Assembly (NCBI GenBank): GCA_940337035.1
Contig: CALNHX010005825.1
Coordinates: 1-64,000 of the forward strand
DNA length: 64,000 bases
Source: Agriotes lineatus
Lineage: Eukaryota > Arthropoda > Insecta > Coleoptera > Elateridae
Reading direction: 5' to 3'
Part shown: positions 56,085 to 64,000 of the stretch, piece by piece
Layout: every line of letters starts with the position of its first letter
Position numbering within the stretch: position 1 is the first letter of the stretch
Position numbers and translations under genes: made by a program
Notes under the pieces: generated by a model
What the model was told of the DNA's origin: nothing
The model's input: the letters and a program-made list of their open reading frames with translations, nothing else
The model's database searches: none

Positions 56085-56310
56085 TTATTCCATTTTGAAC
56101 ACACAAGTGGAATGATTCCGTTTTGTAAACCACATTTTAGAGGATTTATTCCCTTTTGATAAATTACCTCATTTTTCCTGCCCTATTACTATGGGATTAC
56201 TTCACTTTTGAAAGAAAACTTTTACTCTGAACCCGTAATTCACACTCAGGAAGCCAATGCCACCTATATCTCAAAATGGGAAAAAATGGAGTTATTCCGT
56301 TTTGAAAATT
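56085..56310. repeat. Degenerate GGAATTATTCCATTTTG repeats
   Basis: About five irregular copies: GGAATTATTCCATTTTG, GGAATGATTCCGTTTTG, GGATTTATTCCCTTTTG, GGATTACTTCACTTTTG and GAGTTATTCCGTTTTG, at intervals of about 25-65 bases. No gene. Confidence 0.6.
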
Positions 56311-57341
56311 TTCTCCACATTTAGTATTACAATTTGTTGATAGATAGGTATCCATGACGCCGAAGTCCATAAATATTATGGCTAGTGGCAAGCAAAGTAT
56401 GAAAGCACTGGCAACATTGCACGTTTAACCTCAAAATGTCAAATTAGACACTTTCGTGAGCCTCCTGTACATAACAGCTGATTCTGACAAAGTGTCAGAA
56501 AGAGATTCTAGGGAGTTTTAATTTTATTAAACATAAAAACAAAATTCCATGTATAGAAAATAACTATTGAACGGTTTATAGATGCCAGTTGCATATTAGT
56601 CTATTTCTTCCTAACGCATTTGATTGTCTATATTCACATTATCCACCACCAATCTCTATATATTATGCTAAAAGCTCGAAAATTGGTGAATCCCAGTGAT
56701 TTTGTAGGATATAGATATAAACATAAGCTTCCCATATTGTGCCAACATAACCAAGACATACAGTAAGGTGCCATTTTTTTCTCAAGCAAAAGAATGTACA
56801 TGTATTTATCGTTATTGTAATTTTGCTGCCAACCCTGAAGCTAAGGCGCCAAAATTTACATTACCGAGACGTTATATGTCATATTGACATCAATGCATCT
56901 TATATTTTCAATTAATTTCAAAGAAATCGGCACACCTTACGCATTCTAGGAAGCTTTAATAGGATTCAAGTTTTTCTGTATTGGTTTTTATAGAAATTTT
57001 CATTTAAAGGTTGTTTTGTCACACACAATACACTTCAGCACCTTGCCTATAATTTGCAAGAGTTCTTTTCAATTTAAATATTTTTTCTAGGAACTATACT
57101 AAATTTCAAATAAGAATGCAGTAGATGGCACTCTGAACTCCAACTCAGTTTTACACTAGAAAAATATAAGTTTGTTTGACTGCTAACATTTTATAATAAT
57201 TTTGTCTTATATAATTTAAATAAACGTTGTAGGTCATCCTTTTTATCCACTATTTATTGGTTTGCCTTTATATTTTTAGGATTCATTTCAAATGTCAAAT
57301 TGATAATTTTGAAAAAAATATTTGATTTTCATATGGTTGTA

Positions 57342-57710
57342 CAGTGCAACCTCGATAATCCTGACTAATTAAAACCTCGGTGATCCGGATAAGTAAATAA
57401 TTCGGATTACTGAAGCGAGACAGTTTTTTTATTGAAGAGAGAAACATTTAATACAACATACATACATACATAGTCAAATCCTCTTCTACCGGTGATCCAG
57501 TGTAGAGGTTACATTTAATACAAAACAACTACAAAATAGTGTATAAACAAAAATTATTTAAAACAAGCATACTTATTAAATTTTATATTATTTTGTGAAG
57601 TACTTTGTAATTGTTGTTTGCTTGATTTTTTCCTGGTTCATTATAAAAGCCGTTTCTTTTAATCTTTGAAGTACAAGAACATCATGTAGTGGGATATTAG
57701 TTTCTTCTGT
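57342..57710 (-). pseudogene. pogo/Tigger remnant
   Basis: CAGTGCAACCTCGATAATCC at 57342 is a pogo-like terminus. On the minus strand, 57710-57590 encodes IPLHDVLVLQRLKETAF and a closing KQTTITKYFTK stop, like the C-terminal tail of Tigger-type transposases. The rest is gone. Confidence 0.65.
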
Positions 57711-57714
57711 CTAG

Positions 57715-58684
57715 TGATGTAGAAATTACCGTAATTTATTTTTTGTCGGTAATATTCGTTAAATTACGAGAACTTACCGTAATTTATGAGAATTTTAGGA
57801 AATTTAATGTTTTTTTTAGCAGTAGATTATACTTTGTCGGCAATTTATTATCCATGTTCAAAAATATACTATTAAACAAAATTTCAATATTTTATCTTTA
57901 AAACTAATAATAATGGTTTATTGAGCATCGTTATTATACATACATACATGACATTGATTATATGAGTTGTAATAGTAGTGTAATGGTCCATAAGATTGAT
58001 AAAACATTGATTTCAATAAACATGAAAAATGATGTTCCGTGAAGCAAATTGCTTGTGTGGGAAAGTATTGTACCTAAATCTAAATACATTCTGCCTATTA
58101 ACTAACTAAATGATATTTATAATATGTAAATTATTATTAGGTACTAGTCAGTCTGTAATTTATTTATGATCCTATAATTATATATTATTATGATACACGG
58201 AAGTGGTATGATCAATCATAACAAAGAAATATTTAAAACTAATAAATTTTGAAGATTACTATAATTAAATCTTGAAGGGTGTTAATTTTTAAATATTAAT
58301 AATGAAATTAATTGAGACAAAGAGAGAGGTAATTTGATAGTAAGATATTAATTGAATATACAAATTTGATGGTTGCAGTGAATGTTAATAAAGAACAAGC
58401 CAAGGTTACAATTGATACATGTATTTGTTATAATAATCAGAATGAATATCCTGTAATAATACAATATTTAAAATTGAAAGGAGTGTCATAAGAATAGTAT
58501 CTAATAGGAATGAAATTTTTGTTTAGTTTAGTTACATAAATAAATTCATTGAAAAATTTACAATTGGTCTTGAAGTATTTAATTTTGCTTAATAAAAACT
58601 AGAAATTATGCCTTATTTGTATAGTTGTTTGGTTGAATACAGATATTACGGCTGTTAATTACTTTATTGTTCATTGAAATGTTA
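57715..58684. other. No gene recognised (very AT-rich)
   Basis: Only short degenerate words such as TTACCGTAATTTA (about 57727, 57774) recur. No coding signal. Confidence 0.4.
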
Positions 58685-58822
58685 AACAGTGTTTAACATG
58701 ATCGCTTCCTCGAATGTTAAGATACATTTAACATGCATCCACTCATTTAACATGCTCGCACTCGCGTCGTCGAATGTTAAGATACATTTAACATGCATCC
58801 ACTCATTTAACATGCATGCACT
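58685..58822. repeat. 60-bp tandem duplication with TTTAACATGC words
   Basis: 58711-58755 is repeated exactly at 58771-58815 (CGAATGTTAAGATACATTTA and on). GTTTAACATG and CATTTAACATGC words give it local dyad symmetry, with CGCACTCGCGTCGTCG in the middle. Confidence 0.85.
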
Positions 58823-58925
58823 ATGGCAACATCACACATATTCATGGTAGTCCGATTTCTATTTAGCAGTTTTTAGTAATTATTATTGATTCAAAATTAT
58901 TGCCTCAATGAACAATAAACTAATG

Positions 58926-59051
58926 AACGCATTTCGAGGGGTAACCGTCTTAACATTTCTCACATAAATTACCACTCTCGCTTCGCTGCGCTCGCTCGAG
59001 TGGTAAAAATATGCTCGAATGTTAAGACTGGGTTACCCCTCTTAATACGTT
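58926..59051. repeat. Hairpin element with CG-rich centre
   Basis: AACGCATTTCGAGGGGTAAC...TCTTAACATT...TTACCACTC pairs with GAGTGGTAA...GAATGTTAAGA...GGGTTACCCCTCTTAATACG plus TT around CGCTTCGCTGCGCTCGCTC. It lacks the 44397-type ends. Confidence 0.72.
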
Positions 59052-60149
59052 AACAAATTTACGAGGTATAGAAATGAAAGTGAAATATTAATTTTATTGG
59101 GGCTGGACAATCTGTGAAGAGATTGACGAATACAGTGAATTACATAGAAAGAACCAGAGAACTACTGAATTGGGGAAGATTGGATTTATTGGTGAACGTG
59201 ACACATAATTAAATATTTATTTTTGACATTGGTGGTTGTATAGAAGTAAGGTTATTCATCTAGGAGGTTAGTAGGAGTGCTACTAGAATTGGAAGGCTTC
59301 TGAGGGGATTGCTGAGTGCAGAGGACTATCTAAGGAATAAACAAGATAAGATCAGATTCATTTATAAAGCTGAAACTTACCAGGAGTCTATTGGAGTTGA
59401 AGTTGACGTTTGATGAGGGGATTGAAGCTGGATTCAGCGGATTCTTGGAATTGGTTGACAGGAACAGGCTGTAGGTATCACACAAGGTGAACATCGGGAT
59501 CTCTTGAGGGAAGGAGCAGTAGTGTTTGGATATTTGCAGAGTGAGCTTAAGAAGTGATAAGGTTTGTGTTAGTAATTAATATCAAAACATTTATAATAAC
59601 GAGCAATAAGGGAAAAAGTAAAATACAAAACAGTAATTATTTTAATAAATAAATTAATAATTATGTCAATGTAAAAAATAGATTTGTCAATACTTGGTTT
59701 GAGAAGGTGTGGAAATCAGTTTGACAGCAAGTGTCATTAAATATAATTTGAAATTCAACTAATAGAGATCTAGATTTGGTGAACCACCCTCAAATAAGAG
59801 TACTTGATTTGAAAGCAATTATAGTTTAACTAACGGGGCATTGTATTAATAAAGGGCAAACATAAAGTAAAATATTGAATACAAAAGTTATATGACTATT
59901 TCGAATATATGAGATAATTCCAAAATATATAACATAAGGTCACCCAACGTGGTGCAATTGTAATACATAATTAATAATTATGCAGCCGACGAGGAGCTAG
60001 CATATTCAAAACAATATATATATTTACAGGTATTTATTATCAGCTACTTTGTAATAATTCAATTGCATATTATATTGCAAGATCAGATCCAGAACTTACA
60101 TAAAGATGTGTGAACAAGATGTAACATTGTTTATAATTATTAATATACC
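59052..60149. other. No gene recognised
   Basis: AT-rich. CACCCAACGTGGTGC near 59942 loosely resembles part of a tRNA-Lys primer site but has no LTR beside it. Confidence 0.35.
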
Positions 60150-60685
60150 ACTGCGATTTCCTTCAAGTAACCAGTTTTTTAATTTACACTTAAATACTGA
60201 AAGTTTGGTGATTTGTACTAATTGTCTTGGTAATTTAGGACCCAGAAATTCTGTTGATCTTTGTCCCACTTTTTTCTTCGTTCTGTTAATTTTGAAATAG
60301 TTTTTTGTTTTATTTCTCGTGTGGTATATATGGTTAGTGTTCTCTAGTTTGTTTATTTCTATACTGGTATATTATAATAGTTTTTTTCGAAGAGAAGTCT
60401 GATATCCAATATATTTGTTTCTGTATAAAGTAGTTCAGATGGATATGTATATTCTTTGTTGTACATTATTTTCAAAAATCTTTTTTGTAGGTTTAATATA
60501 AGTATTAGGTGCAGAACCCCATGATATGATACCATATTGCAGCAGAGTCCACCAGTGCATAGTATACCGTTCGCATATATGTTTTTGCATTAGTATTGGT
60601 TTTAGTTTTTTAAACCTATGCAGCATGCTTCTTAGTTTTTTAATTAAGTTGTTAATATGTACATTCCATCTTAGGTGACAATCTA
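60150..60685 (-). pseudogene. LINE reverse transcriptase C-terminal part
   Basis: Minus strand: LVDCHLRWNVHINNLIKKLR, then QYGIISWGSAPNTYIKP, and further on, after frame loss, RSTEFLGPKLPRQLV and SVFKCKLKNWLLEG. These are the thumb and terminal tail of a jockey/CR1-like RT. It is the downstream continuation of 63241-63477, separated from it by two transposon insertions at 60686-63238. Confidence 0.8.
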
Positions 60686-60944
60686 CCAGGTGCCCCAAAA
60701 AGGAGTGGTAACTTTTCCGAATTGTCTCAACAGATGTCGCTTTATCTAAAGTACAGCGACCAAATACTTATAATTTTTAAATTGAGTTGGTATCACTTAA
60801 TTTAAAAATTATAAGTAATAATTTTTAAATTGAGTTGGTATCACTTAATTTAAAAATTATAAGTATTTGGTCGCTGTACTTTAGAAAAAGCGACATCTGT
60901 TGAGACAATTCGGAAGAGTTGCCACTCCTTTTTGGTGCACCTTG
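60686..60944. mobile_element. MITE with TA target, almost entirely palindromic
   Basis: The ends CCAGGTGCCCCAAAAAGGAG and CTCCTTTTTGGTGCACCTTG are flanked by TA (60684-60685, 60945-60946). The arms continue through GACAATTCGG...AGCGACATCTG and ACTTATAATTTTTAAATTGA. An inner segment (AATTTTTAAATTGAGTTGGT) is tandemly duplicated. Inserted in the LINE RT frame. Confidence 0.87.
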
Positions 60945-60948
60945 TATA

Positions 60949-63238
60949 CAGGGTGTTAGTAAATAAGTGCGACAAAAGTAAGGGGGTGATTCTGCATGGA
61001 AAAATAATGATATTTTGTTATATAAGTGTATATTCGCAAATGCTTCGTTTCCGAGCCACAGTTAGTTAAAGTTTTTCTTAAAAATTGATAATTTTTTTAT
61101 TGCTCTGGAACCGGTCAAGATATACAAATGAAGTTTAGTGGGTTTTAAGAGGTACTTATAGCGCATTCTTTGATATGCAATTAAGAATTTTATACTCATC
61201 ATTGGCGCGCATACGGGTAATGATCCCGATATTTTTATAGAAAAAAATGGTACGCCACTGAGATATTTCAAAATAAAAATTATTTTTGAATTTCTCGTTC
61301 AATTTGTGACAAAAAAGCTTTCTTGTCATTTTTTTGTAGGTAGCGCCATTTTTATGCAAAAAATAAGACATCTTAACGCGTGTGATGTGGCACCCTACGC
61401 CCTGGATACAACTCAGCATACAATCGTCGAGCTTGCCGACCATTTCCATTACTTCGACCATAGACAAAGTGCATGTCTGACATTTCCGCATTTGTAAAAT
61501 GTTCCATTATTTTTGATAAAACAAAAATTACTAACTTATTGATATTAATTTTATAGCAAACTAAAAGCGTTATACTAATGAGGAAAGCTAATTTGACGTA
61601 TTGTCAAAATAGTCGTATTTATAGTATAGTCTGTTTTTTTGCTTTATGATTCAGAGCAGGCTTTGCTTTTGCATTTTTGTAACAGTGTAGGTAGTTGGTT
61701 ACAAAGATAAAACACTAGTAATGTCAAAAACTTATTACAACTGTCAATGTGTTATCTTTAAGCACTATTATACATAATGAAAGCTACAATTACTGAATCA
61801 CTGACATTAAATAAGGTACTACTTTATTTACGAAATTTTATTTGAACATGGTTGTTATCTAACTGTACAGAAACGTCATAAAATTTCTATATGTTCTAAT
61901 GTGAAAATATATTATTAAAAACTTGCTGATGACTTTTGTTTGTAAATCTGTGTTGTAGAAGTTATTATTTATGCTAAACATATAAGAGGGATTAACTGTT
62001 TTTTCAACATTGCCTAAAAATGCCACCGTTCATACAGTTATGATAGTAGCTGTCATTATTGTCCAAGCCCAACAGCAAGTCACCATACATACATTTTTCA
62101 ATAGAATTTCGAAATTATAAATATTTCTTTAAAGAAATAATCTTCACCGAAATTACATGATTCTTCTCACAAACCAATTTTCTTCCATTCACAATTTTGT
62201 ATTTATATCCCATATGTTTCAATGTGTAGTATAATTTTGAACGGGTCCTGATATAATTTAGTTCTTCTTTTGCACATCGCAATAAATTATCCAAAGTAAA
62301 AAAATTCCAAAGTTTCTTAATATCCTCCCTGAAACCTCCCAAGTTAAAAATTCTTTTTCCTTTTTCATATTGTCATCCGGTTGTTGGTGGAGTTGTGATT
62401 TTGCTTCATTTAGAATATTAAACAGAGTTGCATTCAAAATCTAGCATAAGTAATAACAAATTGTAAGAAATTTTATAATGGTTTAATTATTAATACTTAC
62501 ATCAAAGATTTGACCAACTCTTCCAATGATGGCTGTTTTACTAAATTTACCATTGATATCTTTTGTATTAGTAAAACAGCGTTTTATAGCTAATTTAGCT
62601 TTACTATGAATGCTGCTTTTTCGTGGCATTTTATTAAACTTTATGGAAGTGTCAACTTGACAATCTCGGGACCTTGATTTTGACGTTAGGTATATTTTGT
62701 AGCTAAACTGTTGTACACTGCTAAAATAATATAAATGCAAGGCCTGCTCTGAATCATAAAGCAAAAAAACAGACTATACAAAATGTTGACAGTGACCTAC
62801 TAGATAATGCATTACGAGTAGGCAGTAGAAATTAAAAATACGCGTTAAGATGTCTTATTTTTTTGCACAAAAATGGCGCTACCTACAAAAAAATGACAAG
62901 AAAGCTTTTTTGTCACAAATTTTGAAATATCTCAGTGGCGTACCATTTTTTTCTATAAAAATATCGGGATCATTACCCGTATGTGCGCCAATGATGAATA
63001 TAAAATTCTTAATTGCATATCAAAGAATGCGCTATAAGTACCTCTTAAAACCCACTAAACTTCATTTGCATATCTTGACCGGTTTCAGAGCAATAAAAAA
63101 ATTATCAATTTTTAAGAAAAACTAACTGTGGCTCGGAAACGAAGCATTTGCGAATATACATTTATATAACAAAATATCATTATTTTTCCATGCAGAATCA
63201 CCCCCTTAATTTTGTCGCACTTATTTACTAACACCCTG
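60949..63238 (-). mobile_element. 2.29 kb Tc1/mariner-type element with about 400-bp TIRs
   Basis: CAGGGTGTTAGTAAATAAGT at 60949 is inverted at the other end, flanked by TA (60947-60948, 63239-63240). Identity between arms extends about 433 bases on the left (to 61381) and about 398 on the right (from 62841). The interior carries transposase N-terminal remnants. It lies immediately beside the MITE at 60686-60944, each with its own TA. Confidence 0.88.
62115..62640 (-). pseudogene. Transposase N-terminal (double HTH) remnant
   Basis: From MPRKSSIHSKAKLAIKRCF (start about 62630) a first helix-turn-helix runs to RVGQIFDVS, where GTAAGTATT at about 62503 looks like a splice donor. A second segment (62342-62115) has REDIKKLWNFFTLDNLLRCA and LYYTLKHMGYKYK, like the second HTH of insect Tc1/mariner-type enzymes. 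No DDE catalytic part follows, so the element depends on another copy. Confidence 0.6.
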
Positions 63239-63240
63239 TA

Positions 63241-63477
63241 TTTATACCCAGATATTTTATACTGTATGTTTGTTGGATATGAACTGTAACATCTTCAAGA
63301 TCTGATAAAGTTAACTGCGTGTACTGTGGTAATGTAACTTTATAATTTGTAAATGGTAGATATTTAGTTTTTTTAAAGTTTACTGTTAATTGTTTTCTAT
63401 TGAACCACTGTTTTATTTTCTCCATATCTTTCTCTGCTTTTCGCTTGAGGTTGGCCCAGTTGTGGTCTTTGTAGGTC
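63241..63477 (-). pseudogene. LINE reverse transcriptase, part upstream of the insertions
   Basis: Minus strand: ANLKRKAEKDMEKIKQWFNR, then LTVNFKKTKYLPF, then YSIKYLGI, the typical RT block after the catalytic centre. It is cut at 63240 by the 2.29 kb element and at 63478 by the hAT element. Confidence 0.82.
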
Positions 63478-64000
63478 AGGGGTCTCCAAACTACGGCCCG
63501 CGGGTCAAATCCGGCCCGCCAGTGCCATCAATCCGGCCCGCGACAGCTTAAGACTAGTGTCATCAATCTGGCCCACGACAGCCAATGTTTTACTGTTGTT
63601 ACTATTGCTGTGATAAGTTGAATGGAAGAGAATTAAAACGCAGAATGATAATTACTCGGTTTTATTTACTTGCAAGGTAAAACTTTAAAACAGAAATGAT
63701 GACGCAGAAAACTCATTTTAAGTATCTAAGCTTAAGCATATTAATAACTAACAAATACTTAATATATACACTAATAAAACAAAAAAACACTAATGAGATT
63801 TATGTAATTGTGATTTTCCACCGACAATTGTTTGTAGTTGTGGATTAATTTTACTTATACCAATTATTAAAAGAGATTTAAGATGCTCATCGGTTAATTT
63901 AGATCTGTAAACATTCTTTGTGTACTTCATCTTGGAAAACGTTTTCTCACACAAGTACATAGTACCAAAAACAGAAAACAACCCACGAGCAAATTTATGC
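63478..64000 (-). mobile_element. hAT element (Charlie-like end), runs off the window
   Basis: It starts CAGGGGTCTCCAAACTACGG then CCCGCGGGTC, the characteristic hAT/Charlie terminus, with CCGGCCCGC words repeated to about 63545. TTGTAGGT before it may be the 8-bp target, but the other end is outside. The minus-strand frame 63981-63790 (TMYLCEKTFSKMKYTKN then SKLTDEHLKSLLII) is the C-terminal dimerisation domain of a hAT transposase, open at the window edge. Confidence 0.87.

Noticed and set aside
59935..59965. CCCAACGTGGTGC as a retrotransposon primer site
   Set aside because: Only a partial match to the tRNA-Lys site, and no LTR ends immediately upstream.

Overview
The window is about 64 kb of AT-rich, repeat-dominated animal DNA, most likely from an insect. 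The basis is the mixture of Ty3/gypsy LTR elements, RTE/CR1-like LINE tails, mariner, Tc1-like, pogo, piggyBac and hAT transposons and many foldback elements, together with the absence of operons or dense genes. A beetle is plausible but not shown by the sequence. No complete host protein-coding gene, tRNA, rRNA or CRISPR array was recognised. One possible terminal host exon lies at 48145-48360.

Layout. 1-10025 is a complete long-LTR Ty3/gypsy element (element A, + strand, 1.77 kb LTRs, tRNA-Lys-type primer site, gag, in-frame -1 slippery site G GGA AAC, pol, 1.4 kb noncoding tail). It abuts a minisatellite at 10026-10645. 10.7-15.4 kb holds hairpin elements, a 30-bp GC-rich minisatellite, a foldback MITE and a second array of the GGTCACAACGCCC type. 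15508-18408 is a 2.9 kb hAT-type element with a perfect 8-bp target duplication. 18527-25221 is a second Ty3/gypsy element (element B, - strand, 0.54 kb LTRs, ATAT target duplication). Between its pol gene and 3' LTR it carries an unusual cargo: a decayed macrodomain of the OARD1/TARG1 type followed by a CCCH zinc finger. 25.2-35 kb has hairpins, long-TIR elements, a third GGGCGTTGTGACC array and an RTE LINE tail. 35.7-44.2 kb has Tc1-like, mariner and LINE remnants. 44-50 kb has hairpins and three hAT or MITE insertions. 50377-54779 is a pogo element that contains a truncated piggyBac, a tyrosine-recombinase-like fragment and a hairpin element. 55-60 kb is AT-rich with small MITEs. 60.1-64 kb is a LINE reverse transcriptase gene split by three DNA transposons.

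How the parts relate. Element A's gag and pol would be expressed as Gag plus a Gag-Pol frameshift product. Element B's Pol would be followed, in the same frame after a stop, by an ADP-ribosyl-hydrolase-like protein. All transposon genes here carry stops, frameshifts or deletions, so the window reads as a TE graveyard.

The two most unusual signals are (1) the macrodomain plus CCCH cargo of element B, and (2) a dispersed set of about 150-bp hairpin elements that share their outer ends but have unrelated palindromic arms around short CG-rich centres.
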